47,231 bases of DNA. Origin: Yoonia sp. (GTDB taxonomy: Bacteria; Pseudomonadota; Alphaproteobacteria; Rhodobacterales; Rhodobacteraceae). Position numbers and translations under genes: made by a program. Shown in pieces: positions 7,663-16,093 of the stretch. Within the stretch, counting starts at the first letter, position 1. Every line of letters starts with the position of its first letter. The notes beneath the pieces are model-generated. The model saw only the letters and a program-made list of their open reading frames with translations. It made no database searches and was not told the DNA's origin. The stretch covers positions 1 to 47,231 of the forward strand of contig JAQXBV010000006.1 of assembly GCA_029252195.1 (NCBI GenBank), given 5' to 3'.

Positions 7663-8463
7663 ATGACCCGCTTCATTAAGCTTTGCGCCGCCATTGCGAT
7701 CTTGATCTCGCCCGTCGTCGCGACGGCGGGAAGTAGTGCCGCTGGCAAACCCATACTGCCCGCCGCGGAGGTTGCGATATTTGCAGACCGCGTCCAGCAA
7801 GACCTTGCTGCCCGTGGGGCAAGCATCGCGATTGTGTCCTGCATGGGTCGCGATCCTGCGCAAATGCCAAATGGTATTCTCTATACTCATGTCGCATTTT
7901 GGGTCTATGCGCAGATCACGCTGGCTGATGGCAGCCGTGGCCAAGGCTACCGCGTTTATAATTTGTACCAACGTACAGACGACCGCACGGTCAGCGATCT
8001 CGTTCAGGACAGCCCTGCCGCGTTTTTCGCAGGCGCCCAGCGGTTTGATACAGGGGTTATTATTCCGAAACCTGCCTTGCAGCGTAAACTGCTGGCGGTG
8101 CTCAATAGCTCGACCTACGCCGCCCTACATAATCCGCGCTACTCGGTTCTGTCGAATCCCCGCAACGGCATGTTTCAAAATTGCACCGAACATACCCTCG
8201 ATGTGCTGATGGCCGCTGCTTACGGGACCTCTGACCCCAACCAAATTCAGGCAAATATCATCGCCTACTTTGATCCGCAGGTTATCAGCATCGGCGGTTT
8301 GAAGCGCACCTTTGCAACGCTGGCTTCTGAAGCGCTTACCACCCAAGACCACGGGTCCGTGGTCGCAACCACAACGTTCGGGTCATTGGCCCGATTCATG
8401 CAGAAATATGGCCTTGCCGCAGAGGTCTACCGCAGAACACCAAGCACGATCTCACGGTTCTAG
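7663..8463 (+). CDS. DUF2145 exported protein
   Basis: A 266-residue protein starting at ATG (7663) with a cleavable signal peptide (MTRFIKLCAAIAILISPVVA, TAG/SS). The mature part fits DUF2145: FADRVQQDLAARGASIAIV, THVAFWVYA, VYNLYQRTDDRTVSDLVQD, NSSTYAALHNPRYSVLSNP, and QNCTEHTLDVLMAA with a conserved Cys-Thr-Glu. The pattern of His, Cys-Thr and Asn resembles a papain/NlpC-like arrangement, but I cannot prove catalysis. It is encoded directly after a small lipoprotein and behind a pair of inverted-repeat operators. Likely periplasmic; substrate unknown. Confidence 0.82.
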   Translation: MTRFIKLCAAIAILISPVVATAGSSAAGKPILPAAEVAIFADRVQQDLAARGASIAIVSCMGRDPAQMPNGILYTHVAFWVYAQITLADGSRGQGYRVYNLYQRTDDRTVSDLVQDSPAAFFAGAQRFDTGVIIPKPALQRKLLAVLNSSTYAALHNPRYSVLSNPRNGMFQNCTEHTLDVLMAAAYGTSDPNQIQANIIAYFDPQVISIGGLKRTFATLASEALTTQDHGSVVATTTFGSLARFMQKYGLAAEVYRRTPSTISRF

Positions 8464-8637
8464 GTTCGAGCAAAAAATCGCTCTAAGCCTTTGGGTATAG
8501 GCGCATAAACCGTGGCTTATGACTCCGTTTCTAAACCAATACCCAATAGCAGACCCCCGAAAATTATTGTCCATCCGCTCCAGTGACGAGCACAGCGCTT
8601 GCACCTCAACATTGATACACACACTGGAGAATACACT

Positions 8638-8895
8638 ATGAAAACCACACTTATCGCCGCGTTTATGACCATCGTTGCAGCCCCAGCATTTGCAGAGCCA
8701 GCATGCACACCCGGTGCAGACGTCACACCCGTTTGGCAGTCACTGCAGAAGTTTGAAGAAGAAGGCGGCGAAGTCATCTCTTTCAAGATCAACGACGGCC
8801 AGTGCTATGAAATCTACGGCAAGGTTGACGGCACAAACATGGAAATCTTCTTTGATCCAAACACAGGCGAAGAGCTTGAGCGTATCGAAGCTTAA
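8638..8895 (+). CDS. Exported PepSY-domain protein
   Basis: An 85-residue protein beginning at ATG 8638 behind a GGAG ribosome binding site; an upstream in-frame start would be poorly placed. A signal peptide ends AAPAFA/EPAC. The mature part is one PepSY-like unit: VWQSLQKFEEEGGEVISFKI, then CYEIYGKVDGTNMEIFFDPNTGE. PepSY domains are found in the periplasm, often beside haem-containing membrane reductases. Here a cytochrome b561-type protein starts 24 bases downstream. The protein contains two cysteines (in PACTPG and GQCYE) that could form a disulfide. Confidence 0.85.
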   Translation: MKTTLIAAFMTIVAAPAFAEPACTPGADVTPVWQSLQKFEEEGGEVISFKINDGQCYEIYGKVDGTNMEIFFDPNTGEELERIEA

Positions 8896-8919
8896 GCCAT
8901 AGAGAGAAGGAGGCGCATC

Positions 8920-9474
8920 ATGGCACAAGTTGAGGATACCACATCAGCATCGGCATCGCGCGTTCGGGTCTGGGACCTTGGGGTGCGCCTCTTTCACTGG
9001 TCTTTGGTGACCATGGTCGTTCTGACCTATGTCTTTGACGAGCCGCGCAAACTCCATCGCGGGATGGGATACGTCGTCCTCGGCTTGATCGCGTTTCGAT
9101 TGATCTGGGGGTTCATCGGCACCCGACATGCGCGGTTTACCGATTTCATCCCCAGCCCCAGGCGATTGACCGGGTATTTGCGAGATATGCTACGGGGGCG
9201 CGAAGAGCGCTTTCTCGGGCACAACCCCGCAGGTGCCGCAATGATTGTGGTGCTACTTTGCACATTGGCCGCTGTTGGCGCGACAGGCTACATGATGGGC
9301 ATGGGCGCCTATTTCGGGAAGGATTGGGTTGAGAACACCCATAAGCTTTTGGTGAATATCCTGTTTCTGTTTGTGGCCTGCCACATCGGCGGTGTAGTGT
9401 TCTCAAGCCGGCGCCACCGCGAGAACCTCGTCAAGTCCATGATCACTGGTCAGAAAGATACGAATGACCACTAA
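8920..9474 (+). CDS. Cytochrome b561 / Ni,Fe-hydrogenase b-type cytochrome domain protein
   Basis: A 184-residue integral membrane dihaem cytochrome b. RVWDLGVRLFHWSLV starts helix 1 (His26). His46 (KLHRGMGY), His141 (THKLL) and His155 (VACHIGG) supply the other expected haem ligands in four transmembrane helices. This family passes electrons between the quinone pool and periplasmic partners. The preceding PepSY gene may encode a periplasmic partner. The next gene, a membrane-tethered LuxR-type regulator, overlaps its 3' end by 11 bases, so the three form one operon. The specific electron acceptor is unknown. Confidence 0.88.
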   Translation: MAQVEDTTSASASRVRVWDLGVRLFHWSLVTMVVLTYVFDEPRKLHRGMGYVVLGLIAFRLIWGFIGTRHARFTDFIPSPRRLTGYLRDMLRGREERFLGHNPAGAAMIVVLLCTLAAVGATGYMMGMGAYFGKDWVENTHKLLVNILFLFVACHIGGVVFSSRRHRENLVKSMITGQKDTNDH

Positions 9475-9985
9475 CAAAAAGACCGAAGAGACGGCACTCT
9501 CCGTCCGCAAAGCTGTCTTCCTCTCTGCAGTCGCCCTTCAGCTTGGCTGCGGATTGGTGTTCGCCTCTGATGTCATCATGGAAATTGGGGAATTCACGTC
9601 CCATACATGGCTTGAGCTGATCGGAGTCGTTGCATTGACGCTCGGGGCGACCTTTACCATCGGCCAATACCGGCAACTTTTGCACCGCAACACGAAGATC
9701 GAACGAGAATTGGGTGCCGTGACCGGCGCGTTTCAAGAGATGATCGAGAGCCACTTTCAAGCATGGAGCCTGACCTCTGCCGAGCGCGATGTCGCCCTGC
9801 TGTCGATCAAAGGCGTATCGATTGCCGATATTGCCGCTATGCGCACCACCCGCGTGGGCACGATCAAGGCGCAATCTGCCGCGATTTACCGCAAGGCGGG
9901 CGTTTCGAGCCGTGCCGAATTGATCTCGATCTTGATTGAAGATCTGATTGCTGGCCTCGATTTATCAGCGCCGACCGAATCCTAA
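9464..9985 (+). CDS. Membrane-anchored LuxR-type HTH regulator
   Basis: A 173-residue protein with two transmembrane helices (about residues 15-38 and 49-68), a short linker (QYRQLLHRNTKIERELG, possibly coiled coil) and a C-terminal LuxR/GerE helix-turn-helix (about 101-160: LTSAERDVALLSIKGVSIADIAAM, then VGTIKAQSAAIYRKAGV and SRAELIS). It has no receiver or ligand-binding domain, so sensing must be through the membrane part or a partner. The start codon lies inside the cytochrome b gene (11-base overlap), implying coupled translation and a shared role. Probably a one-component regulator reporting on the redox or haem state of the membrane, which is inference. Confidence 0.85.
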   Translation: MTTNKKTEETALSVRKAVFLSAVALQLGCGLVFASDVIMEIGEFTSHTWLELIGVVALTLGATFTIGQYRQLLHRNTKIERELGAVTGAFQEMIESHFQAWSLTSAERDVALLSIKGVSIADIAAMRTTRVGTIKAQSAAIYRKAGVSSRAELISILIEDLIAGLDLSAPTES

Positions 9986-10087
9986 CTGCGACACCTGCCC
10001 GGAAAATGATGGTGCGCGTCTGCCATTGCTTCCCCTTGGCGGATTGTCGCCATATAGAAGGGGCAGAAACGTGAAGAGGGCAGACCA

Positions 10088-10897
10088 TTGGCGCATATTA
10101 TCGTTGTGGGTAATGAAAAAGGCGGAGCGGGCAAATCGACCGTTTCCATGCATGTGGCGACAGCATTGTCGCGCATGGGGCATAAGGTCGGGTGCCTTGA
10201 TCTGGACCTGCGGCAAAAGACCCTTGGCCGCTATATCTCCAATCGCAATATATATCTGGAAAAAGAAGGTCTTCAGCTTCCGACACCAAGCTACCATGAT
10301 TTGCCCGAAATCGATCAAGCCGAACTGGCACCGGGCGAAAACGTCTATGACCACCGGCTGTCTGCCGCCGTTGCGGGGCTTGAGCCCGAAAGCGATTTCA
10401 TTCTGATCGATTGCCCGGGCTCGCATACGCGTTTGTCACAGGTGGCCCACAGCCTCGCCGATACGCTGATCACGCCGCTGAACGATAGTTTTGTCGATTT
10501 CGATCTGCTCGCTCATGTGGATACGGATGGCGAAGATATCACAGGTCCATCCGTCTATTCCGAGATGGTCTGGAACGCGCGACAGCTGCGCGCGCAGGCT
10601 GGCCTGCCCCCGATTGACTGGATCGTCGTGCGCAACCGTATGGGCGCGCAAGCCATGGTGAACAAAGAGAAAATGGAGCGCGTAATCAAGAAGCTCTCCA
10701 AGCGGATCGGGTTCCGCACCGCCCCCGGCTTTAACGAACGGGTGATTTTCCGCGAATTGTTCCCGCGTGGCCTGACCCTGCTCGATCTTAAGGATTTGGG
10801 CGTGAAAGGCATGAACATTTCAAATGTTGCGGCACGTCAGGAGCTGCGCGAGCTGATCAAGGCGCTGAATTTGCCAAATGTAACGCCGAATTTTTAA
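10088..10897 (+). CDS. mipZ: MipZ-like ParA-family division-plane ATPase
   Basis: A 269-residue P-loop ATPase of the Mrp/ParA class. It has the deviant Walker A (GNEKGGAGKSTVSMHVA), LDLDLRQKTLGRYISNR (the switch region typical of MipZ), FILIDCPGSHTRLS, and LAHVDTDGEDITGPSVYSEMVW. In Caulobacter MipZ binds ParB near the origin and forms a polar gradient that inhibits FtsZ, and close homologues exist across alphaproteobacteria. The start is TTG (10088) with GAGGG about ten bases upstream. It is a single gene, followed by a hairpin at 10933-10963. Confidence 0.92.
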   Translation: MAHIIVVGNEKGGAGKSTVSMHVATALSRMGHKVGCLDLDLRQKTLGRYISNRNIYLEKEGLQLPTPSYHDLPEIDQAELAPGENVYDHRLSAAVAGLEPESDFILIDCPGSHTRLSQVAHSLADTLITPLNDSFVDFDLLAHVDTDGEDITGPSVYSEMVWNARQLRAQAGLPPIDWIVVRNRMGAQAMVNKEKMERVIKKLSKRIGFRTAPGFNERVIFRELFPRGLTLLDLKDLGVKGMNISNVAARQELRELIKALNLPNVTPNF

Positions 10898-10932
10898 GGT
10901 CACCTTTACCTTATTGTGGGACGCCTTTTGCG

Positions 10933-10963
10933 AAGGTGCTTTTGTTATTGACCAAAGCACCTT
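10933..10963 (+). terminator. Ten-base-pair hairpin between mipZ and the FMN glutamate-synthase-like gene
   Basis: AAGGTGCTTT (10933-10942) pairs perfectly with AAAGCACCTT (10954-10963) around an 11-base loop. There is no T tract, so it may be a weak or Rho-assisted terminator, or a structure in the leader of the next gene, whose TTG start is 39 bases away. Confidence 0.5.
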
Positions 10964-11002
10964 AACAATTGGCGTTAACCATAACAAAAATCGGGTGTTG
11001 CA

Positions 11003-12616
11003 TTGAAAAAGTTTCTATTTCTCGAGCGGTATGGCGTCTTTGTCGCGGTTGTTGTTCTGACGGTCGTGACGCTGATCGGGTCATTCTGGTCAGGATGGAT
11101 GTTCTTTTTCTTTCTGGTTTTTGCAGCGTTGACGGCCCTTGGCCTGCGCGACATGTCTCAAGATCATCATGCAATCCTGCGCAATTACCCATTGCTCGGG
11201 CATATCCGCTACATGTTCGAGACAATCCGCCCTGAAATCCGTCAATACCTGATTGAGGGCGACAAAGACGAACAACCCTTCAGCCGCGAAACCCGATCTC
11301 TGGTCTACCAACGGGCCAAAGGCGTTGAGGACAAGCGCCCGTTTGGCACCCAAGAAAAGGTTTATGAAGCGGGCTATTCTTGGTTGACCCACTCGATCGC
11401 CCCGGTGCATTTCGACAATTTTGATTTTCGCGTCACTGTCGGCGGACCGAATTGCAAAAAGCCTTACAGTGCCTCGCTTTACAACATCTCGGCCATGTCG
11501 TTTGGGGCCCTGTCGGCCAATGCGATTTCGGCGCTGAACCTCGGCGCAAAGATGGGCGGCTTTGCGCATGACACAGGCGAAGGCGGGATCAGCCGCTATC
11601 ACCGCAAGGCTGGCGGCGATCTGATTTACGAAGTCGGATCAGGATATTTCGGTTGCCGCAATGACGACGGATCATTCTCGCCCGACAAATTTGCCGTGCA
11701 GGCCGCCGATGATCAGGTCAAAATGATCGAGGTGAAATTGAGCCAGGGCGCCAAGCCGGGCCACGGCGGCATGTTGCCCGCGTCAAAGATCACCCCAGAA
11801 ATCGCGGAGGCGCGTGGTGTCCCGATGGGTCAGGATTGCGAATCTCCTGCAGCGCATTCGGCATTTTCGACACCGCTTGAATTCTGCGAATTTTTGGGGA
11901 AATTGCGCGATTTGTCGGGTGGTAAACCCGTCGGTTTCAAGCTCTGCATCGGCCACCGTCGTGAATTCCTGTGCATTGTCAAAGCCATGCTCCAAACGGG
12001 GATCGTGCCCGACTTCATCGTCGTTGATGGCACCGAAGGCGGCACTGGCGCCGCGCCGCTAGAATTTGCCAACCACGTTGGCATGCCGATGGTCGAAGGC
12101 CTGAGCTTTGTGCACAATTCGCTGCGCGGCGCAGGCCTGCGCGATCAGGTGCGCATCGGGGCAGCAGGCAAATTGGTTTCGGCTTTTGACATTGCGCGCG
12201 CCATGTCGCTGGGTGCCGATTGGTGCAACTCGGCGCGCGGCTATATGTTCGCGATTGGCTGTATTCAGGCCCAATCATGTCATACGAACCATTGCCCCGT
12301 TGGCGTCGCAACACAGGATCCGCTCCGCCAGCGTGCGCTCAACGTCGACGACAAGAGCAAGCGCGTTGCGCGTTTCCACGCAAATACCTTGAAGGCCCTA
12401 GGCGAAATGGCGGGGGCTGCTGGCCTGCACGATCCACGCGATTTCTTGCCCTATCACTTTATGTCCCGCAAGGCGGATGGACAGCTGATTGAGGGCCAAG
12501 ACGCATATCCATACCTGCCGATGGGGTTCTTGCTGAAGGATGATGGTGGTGATCACGGCTTTCGGAGCCGCTGGAACCGTGCCAACGCCGAAAGCTTCGC
12601 TGCGACCCCTCTTTGA
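11003..12616 (+). CDS. FMN-binding glutamate synthase-like membrane protein
   Basis: A 537-residue protein. Two N-terminal hydrophobic helices (about residues 7-45) precede a complete glutamate-synthase FMN/TIM-barrel domain: ISAMSFGALSANAISALNLGA, HDTGEGGISRYH, VKLSQGAKPGHGGMLPASKI, IVVDGTEGGTGAAP and the cluster region GCIQAQSCHTNHCPVGVATQDP, in which three cysteines match the 3Fe-4S ligands of GltB. It lacks the glutaminase and GXGXG domains of the large GltB subunit, so it is the stand-alone type seen in archaea and many proteobacteria, tethered to the membrane. Substrate and electron partner are not known. The start is TTG. Confidence 0.9.
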   Translation: MKKFLFLERYGVFVAVVVLTVVTLIGSFWSGWMFFFFLVFAALTALGLRDMSQDHHAILRNYPLLGHIRYMFETIRPEIRQYLIEGDKDEQPFSRETRSLVYQRAKGVEDKRPFGTQEKVYEAGYSWLTHSIAPVHFDNFDFRVTVGGPNCKKPYSASLYNISAMSFGALSANAISALNLGAKMGGFAHDTGEGGISRYHRKAGGDLIYEVGSGYFGCRNDDGSFSPDKFAVQAADDQVKMIEVKLSQGAKPGHGGMLPASKITPEIAEARGVPMGQDCESPAAHSAFSTPLEFCEFLGKLRDLSGGKPVGFKLCIGHRREFLCIVKAMLQTGIVPDFIVVDGTEGGTGAAPLEFANHVGMPMVEGLSFVHNSLRGAGLRDQVRIGAAGKLVSAFDIARAMSLGADWCNSARGYMFAIGCIQAQSCHTNHCPVGVATQDPLRQRALNVDDKSKRVARFHANTLKALGEMAGAAGLHDPRDFLPYHFMSRKADGQLIEGQDAYPYLPMGFLLKDDGGDHGFRSRWNRANAESFAATPL

Positions 12617-12677
12617 CGGGGGGCTTCCAAAGCCTATCAGGGGATAACCAAACAAGGTCGTACCGCCACGCCGTGAT

Positions 12678-13652
12678 CTAGTCTTTCGATTTCAACCGTG
12701 GCGGCACGATCCCCATCGCGCGCATCGCAAGGCTGACCCGTGGTGTTGTCGCGGTTTCGCTCCTCGATCTTGTCCGCAGAACCGGCGTCGTTTTCGAGGT
12801 CCCCGCCCGGCTCTCGCGCAGCACAATATAAAGGCCACTTGCGATGATGATCGCCGCGCCAAACCCGGTCGCGGTGTCGATGCCTTCATCGAAAAGCCAA
12901 AATCCATAGATCGTCGCCCAGATGATTTGGCTGTATTGCATCGGCGCAATAATGGCCGCCTCGCCATCACGATATGCCGTGATCATCATGCGGCTCGCTG
13001 TCCATCCCAAGCCCGCGACGAGCCCCATGAGCCCCAAATGTTCGATGGGCATCGGCTGATAGACGAAGGGCAAAGCCGCCGCCATCAGCACAAAGTTGGC
13101 CATCATCGGATAGAGCAGCAAGACCATCGGGCGCTCCACAGCCCCGACCTTGCGTACTATGATAGAGGCAACCGCCCCAAAAAACGCCGCGGCCAAGGCG
13201 GACAAATGACCGAGGGTCAAATCGGTCGCACCGGGGCGCAGAACGACGATAACGCCGATCAACCCCACGATGACAGCAGCCCACCGCCTGATCCGCACGA
13301 TTTCTCCCAAGACGGGAATCGCCAGCACGGTGATAATCAGCGGGGCCGCAAAAAGGATGGCATAGGTTTCCGCCAATGGCAGAACAGCAAAGGCGTAATA
13401 AGCGCAAACCCCCGTAATAACAGCAGCCACTGTGCGCAGGGTCAACCACCAAGGATGAACGGGGATCAAGGTGCCCTCGACCCTCTCGCGCATCATCGAA
13501 ATCATCGCAAAGGGGAAGGACAGAAGGACCGAAAAGAACACAAGCTGGAAGGGCGAATATTCTGCGCCCATCACCTTAATCACCACGTCATGAACTGCGT
13601 AAATTGCAAAGGCGAGGAGGGCAATCAAGGCACCGCGCGCATTAAGAGACAT
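12678..13652 (-). CDS. DMT-superfamily (EamA) transporter
   Basis: A 324-residue protein of about ten transmembrane helices arranged as two EamA repeats (first: ALIALLAFAIYAVHDVVIKV to VVLRPG; second: LSALAAAFFGAVASIIVRKVGA to SGLYIVLRE). It has a basic, serine/threonine-rich cytoplasmic tail of about 40 residues. The family exports metabolites or amino acids; the substrate cannot be read from sequence. The ATG is preceded by AAAGGA. It is a single gene converging on the FMN glutamate-synthase-like gene. Confidence 0.9.
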   Translation of the reverse strand: MSLNARGALIALLAFAIYAVHDVVIKVMGAEYSPFQLVFFSVLLSFPFAMISMMRERVEGTLIPVHPWWLTLRTVAAVITGVCAYYAFAVLPLAETYAILFAAPLIITVLAIPVLGEIVRIRRWAAVIVGLIGVIVVLRPGATDLTLGHLSALAAAFFGAVASIIVRKVGAVERPMVLLLYPMMANFVLMAAALPFVYQPMPIEHLGLMGLVAGLGWTASRMMITAYRDGEAAIIAPMQYSQIIWATIYGFWLFDEGIDTATGFGAAIIIASGLYIVLRESRAGTSKTTPVLRTRSRSETATTPRVSLAMRAMGIVPPRLKSKD

Positions 13653-13735
13653 GGGATAAGTCCTTTCTGGTCAGTGCTGTCGGGTATTGGTGTTGCACGA
13701 GCGTAATAAACACATCCCACGCAACACCGTCTTAT

Positions 13736-14839
13736 TTAGAGTGAAGCGTCGAGCGCTGCCAAGATCACATCGCCCATTTGACCCGTCGTCAGTGGTACAC
13801 CACCTTCTGGCCCCATCAAATCGCCTGTACGGGCACCATCTGCGAGCACTTTTTCAATCGCCTTCTCAAGGCGGGTCGCTTCCTCGCCTTGATCAAACGA
13901 GTAGCGCAGTGCCATCGCGAATGACAGGATGCAAGCGATCGGGTTTGCCTTGGATTGACCTGAGATGTCTGGAGCAGACCCATGGACTGGCTCATACATC
14001 GCCTTCGGACGCCCGTTCGCCATTGGCGAGCCAAGGGACGCGGATGGCAACATCCCAAGTGAACCGGTCAGCATGGCCGCACAATCAGAAAGGATATCGC
14101 CGAAGAGGTTGTCGGTGTAGATCACATCAAACTGCTTTGGTGCGCGCACAAGTTGCATGGCACCGTTGTCGGCGTACATGTGGGTGAGCTCAACTTCTGG
14201 GTAGTCCGCGTGCACTTCGGTCACGACGTCGCGCCACAGGATACCCGATTCCATCACGTTGGCTTTTTCCATGGAGCAAAGCTTTTTGTTGCGCTTCATC
14301 GCCATCTCGAAAGCAGCCCGTGCGCCGCGCTCGATCTCGGCCTCGGTATAACGCTGGGTGTTGATACCAACGCGCATATTATTCTCGATGTGGATACCCC
14401 GTGGCTCGCCGAAGTAAACGCCAGATGTCAGCTCGCGCACGATCATGATGTCAAGGCCAGCAACGATGTCTTTCTTGAGCGACGAGAAATCGGCCAGCGC
14501 GTCAAAGCACTGCGCAGGGCGCAGGTTTGCGAAAAGGTCCATTTCCTTGCGCAGACGCAGCAGGCCGCGCTCTGGCTTTACGGAAAAGTCGAGGTTGTCG
14601 TATGCAGGACCGCCAACCGCACCCAGCAGAACGGCGTCAACTTCTTGCGCTTTGGCCATGGTCTCATCGGTCAATGGCACGCCGTGTTTGTCATAAGCTG
14701 CACCGCCGACGAGGTCTTCGGAGACGTCAAAATGCATGTCGCGCTTATCACCGAACCAAGTGATGATCCGTTTGACCTGATCCATCACTTCGGGGCCGAT
14801 GCCGTCACCGGCGAGAATCAATAGAGAGGGGTTAGACAT
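13736..14839 (-). CDS. leuB: 3-isopropylmalate dehydrogenase
   Basis: A 367-residue enzyme of leucine biosynthesis that oxidatively decarboxylates 3-isopropylmalate using NAD+. Diagnostic segments are [48 protein letters not shown], the Lys/Tyr catalytic region, and the metal/substrate signature [20 protein letters not shown]. The C-terminus has [13 protein letters not shown], typical of NAD-dependent IPMDH rather than isocitrate dehydrogenase. AAGGA lies upstream of the ATG. It lies downstream of, and in the same direction as, leuC-leuD, but is separated from them by two unrelated genes. Confidence 0.97.
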   Translation of the reverse strand: MSNPSLLILAGDGIGPEVMDQVKRIITWFGDKRDMHFDVSEDLVGGAAYDKHGVPLTDETMAKAQEVDAVLLGAVGGPAYDNLDFSVKPERGLLRLRKEMDLFANLRPAQCFDALADFSSLKKDIVAGLDIMIVRELTSGVYFGEPRGIHIENNMRVGINTQRYTEAEIERGARAAFEMAMKRNKKLCSMEKANVMESGILWRDVVTEVHADYPEVELTHMYADNGAMQLVRAPKQFDVIYTDNLFGDILSDCAAMLTGSLGMLPSASLGSPMANGRPKAMYEPVHGSAPDISGQSKANPIACILSFAMALRYSFDQGEEATRLEKAIEKVLADGARTGDLMGPEGGVPLTTGQMGDVILAALDASL

Positions 14840-14911
14840 AGCGCTATTCCTTGGCTGAATTCCGTTGCCATCGCCCTAGCTGTTTGGGCGGCTGGGATCA
14901 AGATCTCACGC

Positions 14912-16093
14912 CTATTCCAATGCCAGATCAACCCAAACAAGCCGATGTGGCCCCGCTGCCAGCCCGTCGTCGCCCAGCAGTGCGGCATCCGGATCGTCGG
15001 GCGCGGGCCAAAAGACGCCGGAATCCGTGACCTGCCAATCCATACTGGGCAAAACGTAGCTAACACGCAGGTTGCCCGGCACGTCGTCGTCCCAATCGGC
15101 TGTGTCGTTTGCAGGGTTACCCCTGTGGGTCGGATTGGCCGCGATTTGGCCGCCCATGCTCGCAGGCTCAGGGTCTTGGATCGCGGGGTTGGCGAGGAAA
15201 TGCGTCATCGCAGATGTGAACCCCTGCCCATCGGACGGATCAAGGTTGGCGTTGCCGATCACCACAAAACGTGCGGGCACTTCCGCAGCAATGATGTTTT
15301 CGAACAGCAGGAGTTCGTCACGGTTCTGCAATCCGTTGCGATCCTCGTCCCCGTCAAAGACTGGCGGTGTGGCGGACAATGCCAGAAGGGTTAGCCGCGA
15401 CCCGCCGGGCAATGTCATCGGGACAATCCAATGCGCGGTCGTCGAGAGCCGCTGGATCTCGCGCGCTTGCGCCGACGGAAAGGGGTTGCCATCCTTGGTA
15501 GGCAGCGTGGCGCCTTGCACATCTTTCCAAAGCGTCGCCGACAGGTCGCGCACGGCTTCAATCGGAAAGCGCGACAGGATCGCCATGCCCCCGTCCCCGC
15601 TAAACCGCCCATAACCCTGACCATCCCGCGCATCGCCAAGGTAGCCGTCGCCATCCAGATCAATCCCTGTTTGCATGCCTGTATTGGGCAGGCTCGCGTA
15701 TTGGTAAGGATAATTCAGGGAACGCGCATTGAACGCCTCGAGCGCCAGACCGTCCAGATCGTAATCGAAATCAGTGAGCACTAGAATATCGGGGGCCACA
15801 TGGGCGATAATCGCTTGGGTGGCCGCGATCTGTGGATCTTCTGCTTTGAGGAGATCGCGCAGCAGAAGCCCCGGACCGTCCCGACTAATCGGGGCCGCGA
15901 AGGTCGCGATGCGTATGGTTTCGGCGATCGCTGGTGGTGCTGTCAGCCCGATTAGACTGGCAATAACCCATCTGCCGCAGCCTTTGCATAGGCGCGTTTG
16001 CGTTGGACGTAGATCATCTGCGCCACGCGGTTGAGCGCCACGCCACGCATCAACAAACTTGCTGGCAAGAAGGCCCATGCCGTCACGCTCCAA
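14912..16093 (-). CDS. Exported endonuclease/exonuclease/phosphatase-fold protein
   Basis: An up to 393-residue protein of the EEP superfamily. The fold is recognisable from ETIRIATFA, LLRDLLKAEDPQIAATQAII, DILVLTDFDYDLDG, GNANLDPSDGQGF (the Asn-Asp metal site), LRVSYVLPS and the terminal PHRLVWVDL with its conserved His. A calcium-like DLDGDGYLGD loop is also present. A hydrophobic signal-like segment (VIASLIGLTAPPAIA) precedes the domain, so it is likely periplasmic. The start is unclear: the first 40 or so residues from the longest start overlap the preceding gene, and there is no ATG, GTG or TTG directly before the signal segment. Substrate (nucleic acid, lipid or sugar phosphate) unknown. 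Confidence 0.78.
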   Translation of the reverse strand: MERDGMGLLASKFVDAWRGAQPRGADDLRPTQTRLCKGCGRWVIASLIGLTAPPAIAETIRIATFAAPISRDGPGLLLRDLLKAEDPQIAATQAIIAHVAPDILVLTDFDYDLDGLALEAFNARSLNYPYQYASLPNTGMQTGIDLDGDGYLGDARDGQGYGRFSGDGGMAILSRFPIEAVRDLSATLWKDVQGATLPTKDGNPFPSAQAREIQRLSTTAHWIVPMTLPGGSRLTLLALSATPPVFDGDEDRNGLQNRDELLLFENIIAAEVPARFVVIGNANLDPSDGQGFTSAMTHFLANPAIQDPEPASMGGQIAANPTHRGNPANDTADWDDDVPGNLRVSYVLPSMDWQVTDSGVFWPAPDDPDAALLGDDGLAAGPHRLVWVDLALE

